Shown piece after piece: positions 23,987 through 33,248 of a stretch of 64,000 nucleotides of DNA (position 1 is the first letter of the stretch; each line of letters opens with the position of its first letter). The stretch comes from an uncultured SAR116 cluster alpha proteobacterium (GTDB lineage Bacteria > Pseudomonadota > Alphaproteobacteria > Puniceispirillales > Marisalimonadaceae): positions 1-64,000 of the forward strand of contig CACNEF010000001.1 of the NCBI GenBank assembly GCA_902619485.1. The letters run 5' to 3'. A program made the position numbers and the translations under genes. The notes below the pieces were generated by a model. The model was not told the origin of the DNA. It did not search any database and was given only the letters and a program-made list of their open reading frames with translations.

Positions 23987-24991
23987 CTACGCTAAAATTA
24001 AACTCTTACTCTGAATAAACTCTTCTATATTGTCTGTGGCAAATCTTAACAAATCACCATTTTCTGAAAATCTTGTATTGTCACTCAGTTGACGTCTCCA
24101 TTCTTTAGCACCTGGCAAAGAGTTATACAAACCTAAAATATGTCTAATTACAGAGTGAACATTACCTTCATTATTCTTCACAAATTCATCAATATAGTCA
24201 GCCATTTTCATGGCTATTTGGTATCTGGTATTAATTTTTTCATTTTGATTTAGGACAATTTTATCTACAGAGGATAAAATATATGGATTTTTATATGCTT
24301 CTCTTCCAATCATAAAACCATCAAGAGAATATTGTTTAACTAAATTTTGGCCCTCTTGTATTGACTTAATTCCACCATTAATAATAATTTTTAAATCTGG
24401 CCTTCTTTTTTTTAATGCTCCAACCCTTGAATAATCTAAGGGAGGAATTTCTCTGTTTTGCTTTGGACTTAATCCATTCAAAAGAGCTTTTCTAGCATGA
24501 ATAATAAATAATTTTACTCCTTCAGCAGACACTTGATCAATAAAGTTATCTAAACCTTTTACTTCATCCATATCATCAACACCAATTCTACATTTAATTG
24601 TAATAGGTAATTGACTAACATCTTGCATAGCCCTCACACATTCTGATACAATTTTAGGAGTTTTCATAAGGCATGCTCCAAATGATCCATTCTGGACACG
24701 ATTTGAAGGACACCCGATATTTAAATTTATTTTTGAATATCCATAACTTTGACCAAACTTAACTGCTAGAGATAATTTCTTAGGATCATTGCCACCTAAT
24801 TGAAGAACACATGGCAATTCTTCATTATTAAATGCTAACAATTTGTGTCGTGGCCCAAAAATTAGGGCATCAGCAGAAATCATTTCAGTATATAAAACTG
24901 CTGAACAAGATAAGAGTCTATGAAAATACCGACAATGCCTATCTGTCCATTCCATCATTGGAGCTACTGAAAACTTTTCCTCAAATATCAA
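23987..24991 (-). CDS. dusA: tRNA-dihydrouridine(20/20a) synthase DusA
   Basis: DusA reduces uridine 20/20a in tRNA D-loops using FMN and NADPH. The start segment SVAPMMEWTDRHCRYFHRLLS is DusA-type. The active-site Cys is in NGSFGACLMK, after NLNIGCPSNRVQ, and FMN contacts are seen in INGGIKS and GFMIGREAYKNPY. The length of 334 aa is typical. The start is TTG 24991 with a weak AGAG 7 bases upstream; no ATG is available before the conserved core. It is coupled to ispZ downstream. Confidence 0.95.
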   Translation of the reverse strand: MIFEEKFSVAPMMEWTDRHCRYFHRLLSCSAVLYTEMISADALIFGPRHKLLAFNNEELPCVLQLGGNDPKKLSLAVKFGQSYGYSKINLNIGCPSNRVQNGSFGACLMKTPKIVSECVRAMQDVSQLPITIKCRIGVDDMDEVKGLDNFIDQVSAEGVKLFIIHARKALLNGLSPKQNREIPPLDYSRVGALKKRRPDLKIIINGGIKSIQEGQNLVKQYSLDGFMIGREAYKNPYILSSVDKIVLNQNEKINTRYQIAMKMADYIDEFVKNNEGNVHSVIRHILGLYNSLPGAKEWRRQLSDNTRFSENGDLLRFATDNIEEFIQSKSLILA

Positions 24992-25099
24992 TTTATTGCT
25001 CTAAAATATTTAATAGTTCATCATTATTTACAATATTTATAAAATTAAGCCAAGATTATAAAAATAATATTAAATAGAATTTCATCAATTAAGCGTGTT

Positions 25100-26401
25100 T
25101 TAGTTTTCTTGAGATTTTTCTAGGGCTTCAGCTAAGTCGTCTACAATATCATCTATATGTTCAATACCAACTGATAATCTTACATATGAATCTGATACAC
25201 CAGATTTTAATTTATCTTCAGATGATAATTGACTATGTGTTGTAGTTGCTGGATGTATAGCAAGGCTTCTTGAATCACCAATGTTTGCAACATGGTAAAA
25301 TAATTTTAAGTTATCTATAAATTTTTTACCTGCTTCTGCACCACCTTTCAATTCAAATCCAACTAGACCGCCAAATCCCTTATTTAAATACTTAACTGCA
25401 TTTTCTTTAGAAATTCCTGTTTTTAACTCAGGGTAAATTACATGATCCACTGATTTGTGGTTTTTTAAAAAATGAGCAACTTTTGAAGCATTTTCACAGT
25501 GTGTTTTCATTCTTAAACTAATAGTTTCAAGTCCTTGTAAAATTAAAAAAGCATTAAAAGGACTTAATGCACCTCCGATGTCACGTAACAAAGTAACCCT
25601 TGCTTTTATAATGTAGGCAATGGGACCTAATGGTTTTACAGCATCTACCCACACGGCTCCACCATAAGAGGAATCAGGTGTATTTAAAGCAGGTTGTCTC
25701 TCTTTGCCAGCCCCTTCCCAATCAAAATTACCACCATCAATAATTAAGCCTCCCATTGAATTTCCATGGCCACCAATATATTTAGTAAGTGAATAAACAA
25801 CAATTGCTGCCCCGTGGTCAAAGGGCCTGCAAATAACTGGAGATGCTGTGTTATCTATAATCAGCGGTATTCCATACTTCTTTCCGATTGCGCTCACTTC
25901 AGAAATAGGAAAGACTTTTAATTTTGGGTTAGGTAAAGTTTCAGCATAATAAGCTCTTGTTTTATCATCAGTTGCATTTTTAAATGCTTGTGGATCTGAT
26001 GGATCAACAAATCTAACTTCGATACCCATATCCTTTAAGGTGTTAGCGAATAAATTCCAAGTACCGCCATATAAGTCAGTTGAACTAACAATATTATCTC
26101 CAGCCTTAGCAAGATTTTGAATAGCAAATGCAGATGCTGTTTGACCAGAAGATAATGCTAATGCAGCAACGCCCCCCTCTAGAGCAGCTAATCTCTTTTC
26201 CAATATATCATTGGTTGGGTTCATAATTCTTGTGTAAATATTACCTAATTCTGATAAAGAAAATAAATTTGCTGCTTGCTTAGTATTAGCAAACTGATAA
26301 CTTGTAGTTTGATGAATTGGCACCGCAACTGAACCTGTTGTTTCATCTGCTCTCCATCCAGCATGAAGACTAAGGGTTTCTGGATTTATAGAATTACTCA
26401 T
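25100..26401 (-). CDS. metY: O-acetylhomoserine sulfhydrylase (Cys/Met metabolism PLP enzyme)
   Basis: MetY makes homocysteine from O-acetylhomoserine and sulfide, bypassing cystathionine. It is a cytosolic PLP enzyme. Seen are the N-terminal LHAGWRADETTGSVAVPIHQ, the phosphate-binding LSSGQTASAFAI, VSSTDLYGGTWNLF and the PLP lysine in VVYSLTKYIGGHGNS. The length of 433 aa is characteristic of MetY; cystathionine synthases/lyases are about 400 aa. A GAGG lies 9 bases before ATG 26401. A 160-base AT-rich leader lies upstream; I could not confirm a SAM riboswitch in it. Confidence 0.94.
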   Translation of the reverse strand: MSNSINPETLSLHAGWRADETTGSVAVPIHQTTSYQFANTKQAANLFSLSELGNIYTRIMNPTNDILEKRLAALEGGVAALALSSGQTASAFAIQNLAKAGDNIVSSTDLYGGTWNLFANTLKDMGIEVRFVDPSDPQAFKNATDDKTRAYYAETLPNPKLKVFPISEVSAIGKKYGIPLIIDNTASPVICRPFDHGAAIVVYSLTKYIGGHGNSMGGLIIDGGNFDWEGAGKERQPALNTPDSSYGGAVWVDAVKPLGPIAYIIKARVTLLRDIGGALSPFNAFLILQGLETISLRMKTHCENASKVAHFLKNHKSVDHVIYPELKTGISKENAVKYLNKGFGGLVGFELKGGAEAGKKFIDNLKLFYHVANIGDSRSLAIHPATTTHSQLSSEDKLKSGVSDSYVRLSVGIEHIDDIVDDLAEALEKSQEN

Positions 26402-26561
26402 TTATATATTCCTCATAATAATTAAGCATTTAGAATGAAATTCTCTGAAAATAAATAAAAAAGGAAATATTTTTTTATATTTTTTTTATAATCACTAAAA
26501 ATTAGAAAAATTTTCTTAAAAGTTATTTTTTAAAAGAAATAAAATTGTGAAATAATAAATG

Positions 26562-27053
26562 TTAATGATGATAGTGCTTTTTCTTCTCGTTTGATTTTTT
26601 TCTTTTATCCTTAATCGGCATATTAATAACTATTGAGCCTGCGTTTTTAAAATTAAATTTAACTTTTTGTAATTTTTTTTTTTGAGATTTTTTTAAATCA
26701 ATAAACATAATATGAAGGCTTCCAGGTTTAAAATCTAATTTTGATTTAGATTTAATTACCACTCCTTCTTCTAAATGTTTCATTATCATTACGTTGTTTT
26801 TAATATACATATCATGAAGTTCTATCCTTTTTGAAAAATCTGATTCCACAGAAATCAAATGCTCATTCTTCTCATTTTTATTTTCAATTTTGATATAACC
26901 TGCAGTTATATTATTATTAGCAATAATTTTTTTTATCCAAAAATCTGATAAAACTAAACCTTTAAAAGTAATTGTTTCAGAAAAGCTTTGTGAAGATAAC
27001 AAAATAAAAGTAAATAAATATAAGAACTTTAATACATACTTAGGTGAAACCAT
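26562..27053 (-). CDS. Periplasmic copper chaperone, PCu(A)C family, with His-ended tail
   Basis: PCuAC proteins bind Cu(I) in the periplasm and help metallate the CuA or CuB sites of cytochrome c oxidase. A signal peptide (about 1-25, ending QSFS) precedes the cupredoxin-like domain. Copper ligands by alignment are His80, Met91, His114 and Met116 (IELHDMY, MIMKH, SLHIMF). The C-terminus is highly basic and ends KKHYHH, a possible extra metal site. The length is 163 aa. The gene stands alone upstream of metY and is divergent from pgi. The aa3 oxidase genes at 54-59 kb are its likely beneficiaries. Confidence 0.9.
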   Translation of the reverse strand: MVSPKYVLKFLYLFTFILLSSQSFSETITFKGLVLSDFWIKKIIANNNITAGYIKIENKNEKNEHLISVESDFSKRIELHDMYIKNNVMIMKHLEEGVVIKSKSKLDFKPGSLHIMFIDLKKSQKKKLQKVKFNFKNAGSIVINMPIKDKRKKSNEKKKHYHH

Positions 27054-27138
27054 AAATTTTTATCCTAATTCATTAAGTCATGCTGTATAACTTATTAAGG
27101 TTAGTATCAAATAAATAGAAAGGTAACAATCAAGATTT

Positions 27139-28641
27139 ATGCAATTAGCTGATAACCCAATCACAAAAATTATACTAGAAAAGTTAAAACACAAAGATTT
27201 TCGAAACTTAAATCATCTTATTTTTGATGAAAAAAGACCTTCTGAATTCCAATATGAACTTCAAGATTTAAAAATTGATATTACAAGGCAATCCCTTGAC
27301 AAAGAAATTAAGGAGGATTTGATAGATCTTGCTAAAGAAACTAAAATAAAAACAAAAATAAAAGAGCTTATTTCAGGTGCAAAAGTAAACTTATCTGAAA
27401 ATCGTTCTGTTGATCATTTTAGTCTAAGAAAAGAAGAACGTTTCAAAACACAAGAATGGAAGAAACTTCGAAATTTTGTTCAAAATATTTCAAGCAAAAA
27501 TAATTTTAAACATATTGTAAATATTGGCATTGGTGGATCTGACTTGGGACCTTTAATGGTTAACAAAGCTTTAAAAAGTTTTTATAAACTTCCTGATATC
27601 TTATATGTATCCAATATTGACCCAACTAGGATCTCTGAAATATTTATAAAATGTAATCCAAAAGAAACTCTATTTATAGTTACATCTAAAAGCTTCAGTA
27701 CACTTGAAACTCTTGAAAATGCAAAGATTGTGTCAGAATGGTTGTCCAAACATAATGTTTCTTTAAATAATTCTATGGTTGCGGTTACATCCCTGAGAAA
27801 CAAAGCATTAGATTGGGGATTTAAAGATTCAAACATCTTTGAAATATCAGAAAATGTTGGAGGACGTTACTCTCTTTGGTCATCAGTAGGTATGTCAATA
27901 TTTATTGGTTTAGGGGAAGATAATTATAAAAATTTTCTTCTTGGGGCAAGGACAATGGATGAGCATTTCATAAATGAAGAAGTTGAAAATAATATTCCGA
28001 TTATCCTTGCTTTACTGAGAATATGGAACCGAAATTTTTTAAATAGAAATAATCATTGCATAATTCCTTATTCTGACAATCTTTCTAAATTTCCTGCATG
28101 GGCGCAACAATTAGAAATGGAAAGCAACGGGAAAGGTGTTGATATTAATGGCGCTACTCTAAAAATGCCAGCAAGCCCAATAATCTGGGGAGAAGTAGGC
28201 ACTAATGCACAACATAGTTTCTTTCAATTTTTGCATCAAGGGTTAGAAGTAAGTCCAACAGATATTTTAGTGCCTCGTAAACCTCTGAGTACAATTTTCT
28301 TCAAAGGCTCTGAGAAAAATCATGAATATTTATTAATAAATGCAATTGCACAGGCTGAGGCTCTAGCAAGAGGTTCAGTTGATTTAATTAATCAAAATAA
28401 AAATTTTTTAGGAGGCAGGCCTTCAACAATAATAAGTTGGGAAGAAAATACTCCATTTTCTATTGGGATGTTAATAGCTCTTTATGAAAATATTACAATT
28501 GCATCAGGATTCCTTTGGAACATTAATAGCTTTGATCAATGGGGAGTGGAACTTGGAAAAACTATTGCTAACAAGATCTCCAATGATAAAAATGATAAAG
28601 ATTTGACACCATCAGCCAAAAAATTTTTAAATCATAAATAA
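27139..28641 (+). CDS. pgi: Glucose-6-phosphate isomerase
   Basis: This enzyme interconverts glucose-6-phosphate and fructose-6-phosphate in the cytosol. Both family signatures are visible: the sugar-phosphate SIS motif VNIGIGGSDLGP and VTSKSFSTLETLENA, then the catalytic region MESNGKGVDINGA and WGEVGTNAQHSFFQFLHQG with the catalytic Glu and His. The C-terminal catalytic Lys is in QWGVELGK. At 500 aa it is shorter than the 550-aa E. coli form, but no motif is missing. The gene stands alone, with 94 bases to the next gene. Confidence 0.96.
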   Translation: MQLADNPITKIILEKLKHKDFRNLNHLIFDEKRPSEFQYELQDLKIDITRQSLDKEIKEDLIDLAKETKIKTKIKELISGAKVNLSENRSVDHFSLRKEERFKTQEWKKLRNFVQNISSKNNFKHIVNIGIGGSDLGPLMVNKALKSFYKLPDILYVSNIDPTRISEIFIKCNPKETLFIVTSKSFSTLETLENAKIVSEWLSKHNVSLNNSMVAVTSLRNKALDWGFKDSNIFEISENVGGRYSLWSSVGMSIFIGLGEDNYKNFLLGARTMDEHFINEEVENNIPIILALLRIWNRNFLNRNNHCIIPYSDNLSKFPAWAQQLEMESNGKGVDINGATLKMPASPIIWGEVGTNAQHSFFQFLHQGLEVSPTDILVPRKPLSTIFFKGSEKNHEYLLINAIAQAEALARGSVDLINQNKNFLGGRPSTIISWEENTPFSIGMLIALYENITIASGFLWNINSFDQWGVELGKTIANKISNDKNDKDLTPSAKKFLNHK

Positions 28642-28741
28642 TTATAAATAAGTTTATATTAGGCTCATTTGTCATTTTTGAATTTAGATTGCCTTTGATA
28701 ATTAAAATTGTAAAAATAAACTAAAAAATGGTGTTGTGCGA

Positions 28742-30244
28742 ATGAGTTATACGATAAGAGATTTAATTAATAACAACAAAGATGAGAATATTGCAATCAC
28801 ATCTGAAAATAATAATGTTATTAAATATTCAGATTTAAAAAAACACATCTTTAATATTTCTAGTCAATTAGCTAGCCAAGGAATTACACCATCCAATAGA
28901 GCGGCGATAGTCCTACCAAATGGTCCAGAAATGGCAACTGCCTTTTTGTCAATTGCTAGTTATATGTCAGCTGCTCCTTTAAACCCTTCATATAAATTAA
29001 AAGAATATGAATTTTACCTTCAAGATCTTATGCCTAAAATAGTTATTGTTGAAAAGGATAGTCAGAACCCAGTGGTTGAAGCAGCGAAAGATCTAGGGAT
29101 AGAAATATGTGAAATCAAAAAAATAGATAATGCACCAGCTGGAATATTCAATTTATACAACAAAACTACAAATTTCGAACTTGCTACTGAAAATAATGAA
29201 GCCTTGGTTTTGCATACATCTGGAACAACCTCAAGACCAAAAGTTGTACCATTAACAAATAAAAATATTTTTTCATCTGCAACTAATATTGCAAATTCTC
29301 TTCAACTAAGCTCACAAGATCATTGTTATAACATTATGCCTCTTTTTCATATTCATGGATTAATTGCAGTATTAAGTTCTTCGATTAATGCTGGAGCTTC
29401 TGTTTATGCAAGCAGTGGTTTTAATGCACTTAAATTTTTAGAAACAGCAGATAAAGAATCAATCACATGGTATTCTGGTGTTCCAACAATGCATCAAGCT
29501 ATTTTAATGCGTGCAAAAAAGAACCCAAAACTTGCCGAAGAACTTTCTCTAAGATTTATCAGATCTTCATCTGCCTCATTACCTCCAGCTGTTTTTGATG
29601 AACTAAAAAAGATATTTAAGACAACCGTCATTGAAGCGTACGGAATGACCGAAGCTACTCATCAAATGACATCAAATCCTATGCCTCCAGAAAAACAAAA
29701 AGCTGGCTTTGTTGGTAAACCAGCAGGACCTGAAGTTTGTATAATGGACTCACAAGGTAACAAACTTGATAGTGGTGTGGATGGAGAAGTATGTATCCGA
29801 GGAGATAACGTGACAAATGGCTATGAAAATAATGAAGAGGCTAATAAAACTGCTTTCATAAATGGATGGTTTAGGACAGGAGATCAAGGTCATTTTGATG
29901 ATGAGGGATATTTAAAAATTTCTGGAAGATTAAAGGAAATTATAAATAGAGGTGGAGAAAAAGTATCACCTTTAGAAGTGGATAATATCTTAATGGAACA
30001 TAAAGCTGTTGAACAAGTTGTAACTTTTTCAGTTAAAGATAATTTACTTGGAGAAGCGATAGGCGTTGCAATTGTATTAAAGAGTGGAATTGATTGTAAT
30101 GAAACAGATATTAAAAATTATGCTCGAAAACATCTTGCTGATTTTAAAATTCCAAAATATATACGTTTTTTAGAAGAAATACCTAAAGGAGCCACAGGTA
30201 AATTGCAAAGAATTGGACTTGCAGAAAAACTTGGTTTAGAATAG
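28742..30244 (+). CDS. AMP-forming acyl-CoA synthetase
   Basis: This ANL-superfamily enzyme activates a carboxylic acid through an acyl-adenylate to its CoA thioester. The P-loop LHTSGTTSRPKVVPL, the A5 motif EAYGMTEATHQM, GWFRTGDQGHFDDEGYL and the hinge GRLKEIINRGGEKVSP are complete, and the C-terminal catalytic Lys is in PKGATGKLQR. The 500-residue, compact form resembles the oxalate-CoA ligase/Pcs60 group, but the substrate is not readable. The frame opens at GTG 28736; I choose ATG 28742 two codons later, with no strong ribosome site for either. It is followed by a ketopantoate-reductase-like gene after 12 bases. Confidence 0.9.
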   Translation: MSYTIRDLINNNKDENIAITSENNNVIKYSDLKKHIFNISSQLASQGITPSNRAAIVLPNGPEMATAFLSIASYMSAAPLNPSYKLKEYEFYLQDLMPKIVIVEKDSQNPVVEAAKDLGIEICEIKKIDNAPAGIFNLYNKTTNFELATENNEALVLHTSGTTSRPKVVPLTNKNIFSSATNIANSLQLSSQDHCYNIMPLFHIHGLIAVLSSSINAGASVYASSGFNALKFLETADKESITWYSGVPTMHQAILMRAKKNPKLAEELSLRFIRSSSASLPPAVFDELKKIFKTTVIEAYGMTEATHQMTSNPMPPEKQKAGFVGKPAGPEVCIMDSQGNKLDSGVDGEVCIRGDNVTNGYENNEEANKTAFINGWFRTGDQGHFDDEGYLKISGRLKEIINRGGEKVSPLEVDNILMEHKAVEQVVTFSVKDNLLGEAIGVAIVLKSGIDCNETDIKNYARKHLADFKIPKYIRFLEEIPKGATGKLQRIGLAEKLGLE

Positions 30245-30256
30245 AAAAATTTTGAA

Positions 30257-31270
30257 ATGAATATTTGTGTATTTGGTGCAGGAGCTATTGGAGGATATAT
30301 TGGATGCAGCTTAAGTAAAGCTGGAGCCAACGTTTCATTGATTGCTAGGGGGCCTCATAAAGAAGCTATAGAAAAAAATGGGTTAACCTTAATCACTGGA
30401 AATAGTTCAGATACTTTTAATTTGAAAGTAACAGAAAATCCAAAAGAGTTAGAAACTCAAGATTATATAATAATTGGTGTAAAAGCGCATGCTATAGCTG
30501 GTATTGTTGAAAATTTGAAACCACTTTTAAATAAAAGTACATCTATTTTATCTGCAGTTAACGGAATTCCTTGGTGGTATTTTTACAAAGCAAACTCAAA
30601 TACAATTTTAGAAAACACTCATATAGATTCTGTTGATCCTGACGGTATTATCTGGAAAAATATAAATCCAGAACGAGCACTAGGTTGTGTTGTTTATCCA
30701 GCATGCGAAATAATAAAGCCAGGTGTTATAAAACATATAGAGGGAAATAGATTTAGCCTTGGAGAACCTAGTGGCATAAATACAGATAGATTAAAAATAT
30801 TATCTGATCTTTTTATTAAAGGTGGACTAAAAGCTCCACAAAAGAAAAACCTGAGAGATGAAATTTGGATTAAATTATGGGGGAATTGTTCATTTAATCC
30901 TATAAGCGCAATTACAGGGGCTAGCTTGGATATAATTGGAAACGATCCAAGTTCTAGAAATTTAATCAAACAAATGATGCTAGAGTGTCAAAAAGTTGGA
31001 GAGGCAGTTGGTGTTAATTTTGGTGTTTCAATTGACAAAAGAATTGATGGGGCTTCTTCAATAATTGGACATAAACCATCAACTAGACAAGATATTGAAA
31101 TGAAAAGACCTCTTGAAATAGATCCTATAATGAGTGCAATAATAGAAATTGGAAATAAACTCAATATTGCCACACCTATGTTAAAGCACATAAACAGTAT
31201 ATTAAAACTAAAAGCAAATTATTTAGGTTTGTATAAGAGAAACGATCTTATAGAAAAATTAACAATCTAA
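30257..31270 (+). CDS. Ketopantoate reductase family (PanE/ApbA-like) dehydrogenase
   Basis: This is an NADPH-dependent reductase of the 2-dehydropantoate 2-reductase family. The Rossmann motif is FGAGAIGGYIG (residues 5-15) and the catalytic Lys is in DEIWIKLWGNCSFNPIS. The length of 337 aa is longer than E. coli PanE (303 aa), with an insert NGIPWWYFYKANSN after the ILSAV segment. It shares an operon with an acyl-CoA synthetase and not with other pantothenate genes. A catabolic hydroxyacid role is therefore as likely as pantoate synthesis. Its last 12 bases overlap the DUF1491 gene tail to tail. Confidence 0.85.
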   Translation: MNICVFGAGAIGGYIGCSLSKAGANVSLIARGPHKEAIEKNGLTLITGNSSDTFNLKVTENPKELETQDYIIIGVKAHAIAGIVENLKPLLNKSTSILSAVNGIPWWYFYKANSNTILENTHIDSVDPDGIIWKNINPERALGCVVYPACEIIKPGVIKHIEGNRFSLGEPSGINTDRLKILSDLFIKGGLKAPQKKNLRDEIWIKLWGNCSFNPISAITGASLDIIGNDPSSRNLIKQMMLECQKVGEAVGVNFGVSIDKRIDGASSIIGHKPSTRQDIEMKRPLEIDPIMSAIIEIGNKLNIATPMLKHINSILKLKANYLGLYKRNDLIEKLTI

Positions 31271-31606
31271 ATTTTCAAATGCATTAAAACCTTTTTTATC
31301 CTCAATTTCTACGACCCAACAATCTCTATCTATTTCTATTTCTATAGAAATTCTCTTATCAATATCTTGAGAAGTTATTTTTTTTTGGGGATATAAATCT
31401 ATAAACTCAATAATTTCTTTATCAATATTTAAATCATATTTGATATTTCGTGAAAAAAGTTTAGCAAAACCGTCTAGAGTGTCAATTTTAACAAATATAG
31501 CACCAGCCTGCTCATCTCCTCTTTTAACGATATAAGCACTTGTTAAATTTTTCTCTGCAATTCTAATGCCTGCATTAATTATTGTTTCTGCTTTTAATTC
31601 ATTCAT
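31259..31606 (-). CDS. DUF1491 family protein
   Basis: This 115-residue protein matches the alphaproteobacterial DUF1491 pattern: AGIRIAEKNLTSAYIVKRGDEQAGAIFVKID followed by a variable middle and a C-terminal CWVVEIEDKKG. That long match is shown only in part in the evidence here: the core is VKRGDEQAGAIFVKID. Function is unknown and no catalytic motif or membrane segment is visible. It lies 17 bases after the DUF1674 gene and is probably cotranscribed. It overlaps the 3' end of the convergent reductase gene by 12 bases. Confidence 0.8.
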   Translation of the reverse strand: MNELKAETIINAGIRIAEKNLTSAYIVKRGDEQAGAIFVKIDTLDGFAKLFSRNIKYDLNIDKEIIEFIDLYPQKKITSQDIDKRISIEIEIDRDCWVVEIEDKKGFNAFENLDC

Positions 31607-31623
31607 ATTCTTTTATTTGAATA

Positions 31624-31788
31624 TTAAAAATCCGAGCACCTGCCGGCTTTTTCCCAATCTCCGTATCTTGTAGGTTCTGGGCCCTTTGGGCCACCCTGCT
31701 CTTTTGGAATATTTACATTTTCATTTAATTTATCTTTTGTATTATTTTGTTCTTTTTCTTCGATTAATTTTGTAGTTTTATTACTCAT
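31624..31788 (-). CDS. DUF1674 / succinate dehydrogenase assembly factor 4-like protein
   Basis: This 54-residue product has a charged, probably disordered N-terminal half. Its C-terminal block GGPKGPEPTRYGDWEKAGRC, then SDF, is the hallmark of DUF1674, the family of mitochondrial SDHAF4. SDHAF4 binds flavinylated SdhA and promotes succinate dehydrogenase assembly. Assignment is from this motif alone, but it is highly distinctive. The start is ATG 31788. It is the first gene of a short leftward pair with DUF1491 and is divergent from rsmB. No sdh genes lie in the window. Confidence 0.88.
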   Translation of the reverse strand: MSNKTTKLIEEKEQNNTKDKLNENVNIPKEQGGPKGPEPTRYGDWEKAGRCSDF

Positions 31789-31867
31789 AATAATTTACTT
31801 TCTATAAATCTCATTTAGCAAATCACAGTATAATATTAATTTTTGTTATAAATACAAGGTAGTAGTT

Positions 31868-33244
31868 TTGATTGAACAAAAATCACTTAAATTTCAAAAA
31901 TTAGCAAAGAACCCGAGGTTAATTGCTTTAGAAATTTGGATTTTAATTTTTTATAAAAACAAAAATTTTGAAAAAACAATTGATAACTCCTTTGATTTTA
32001 ATAAATTAGATAAAAGGGACAAATCCTTTGTATATCTTCTGATTAATTCATCTATGAGGAGACATAAACAAGCACAAAGAATTTATACTAAATACGCAAA
32101 GCAAGGTATAGATCCAAGGAACAGATACTTGAATAGTATTTTGTTGATTGCAACTGTTCAACTAATTTGGCTAGAAATAGCACCTTATGCAGTCATAAAT
32201 GAAGCTGTGTACCAAGCAAAATTATTCATTAGTGAGAGGCAATCTAGACTAGTAAATGCAATTCTAAGAAAAATAAGTCAAAATAAAAAAGAATTTTCTC
32301 ATATTATTTCAAATGAAGCTTCTAACTTACCAGAATGGCTTTTTAATAGTTGGAAATCATTATACGGGAAAAAAAATGTTGACGAGATTGTTAAATTAGC
32401 AATGGATCCTCCTCCACTTGATATTGTTATATCAACAAAAATAACTAAAAAAGAAAAAGAAATAATTAAATCAGAATTAAATGGCGTAGAGATATTTCCT
32501 TATGTCCTAAGGTGCCCATTTAATGGAAATGTGGAAGATCTTCCTAGATTTAAAGATGGTATATGGTGGATACAGGACGCAGCATCTCAAATACCTTGCA
32601 CCATATTATTAACAAAAATAAAAAAAAATTTTTTAAAATCAATACAATCTCTTAAAATAATTGATATGTGTTGCGCTCCTGGAGGTAAAACTGCACAACT
32701 GTTGGATAATGATTTGGTCTTAGATTGTATTGAAAAAAATAAGAATAGATCCAGAATTTTTAAAAAAAACATGGCTCGACTTAATTTTAATCCAAATTTG
32801 ATTAATGTGAATGCAGAAGACTTTAATCCAGAATATAAGGCTGATGTTATTTTAATAGATGCACCATGTTCAGGAACTGGTACAATTAGAAAAAATCCCG
32901 ATATTTTTATAAGAAATGCTCCAAATAACTTAGATAACTTTATATCAATACAAGATAAAATATTAGATAATTCAGCAAAAATCCTAAAGAAAAATGGCCT
33001 TATCATGTACGTGACTTGCTCTCTTCAAAAAATCGAAGGAGAAAGAAGAATAGAAGATTTTTTAAAAAGTCACAAACAATTTTCAATAGTAAGTTTTAAC
33101 TCTGAAGATTTTCCTAAAATAAATGATAGCATTACAAAAGAAGGATTTATTAGAATTCTACCTAATCATTTTAATTTTAATTTTGAAAATGTTAGTAATG
33201 GATCTGATGGATTTTTTATAGCATTATTGAAAAAGGAAAAATAA
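31868..33244 (+). CDS. rsmB: 16S rRNA (cytosine-967-C5)-methyltransferase RsmB-like
   Basis: RsmB methylates C967 of 16S rRNA. The N-terminal NusB-like domain (about residues 1-140, with AVINEAVYQAK and RLVNAILRKI) is followed by the methyltransferase domain. SAM motif I is MCCAPGGKTAQLLD, motif IV is DAPCSGTGTIRKNPDI and the catalytic Cys is in YVTCSLQKIEGE. The length of 458 aa is normal. The start is TTG 31868, with an AAGG about 9 bases upstream and no better codon. It is followed by the heparinase-like gene after 4 bases. Some homologs could have a different rRNA target. Confidence 0.92.
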   Translation: MIEQKSLKFQKLAKNPRLIALEIWILIFYKNKNFEKTIDNSFDFNKLDKRDKSFVYLLINSSMRRHKQAQRIYTKYAKQGIDPRNRYLNSILLIATVQLIWLEIAPYAVINEAVYQAKLFISERQSRLVNAILRKISQNKKEFSHIISNEASNLPEWLFNSWKSLYGKKNVDEIVKLAMDPPPLDIVISTKITKKEKEIIKSELNGVEIFPYVLRCPFNGNVEDLPRFKDGIWWIQDAASQIPCTILLTKIKKNFLKSIQSLKIIDMCCAPGGKTAQLLDNDLVLDCIEKNKNRSRIFKKNMARLNFNPNLINVNAEDFNPEYKADVILIDAPCSGTGTIRKNPDIFIRNAPNNLDNFISIQDKILDNSAKILKKNGLIMYVTCSLQKIEGERRIEDFLKSHKQFSIVSFNSEDFPKINDSITKEGFIRILPNHFNFNFENVSNGSDGFFIALLKKEK

Positions 33245-33248
33245 TTTA

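Noticed and set aside
26402-26561. Possible SAM riboswitch upstream of metY
   Set aside because: The position is typical for SAM-II or SAM-V elements, but I could not match the conserved core or pseudoknot. Only an AGAAT/ATTCT mini-hairpin is visible. An Infernal search would settle it.
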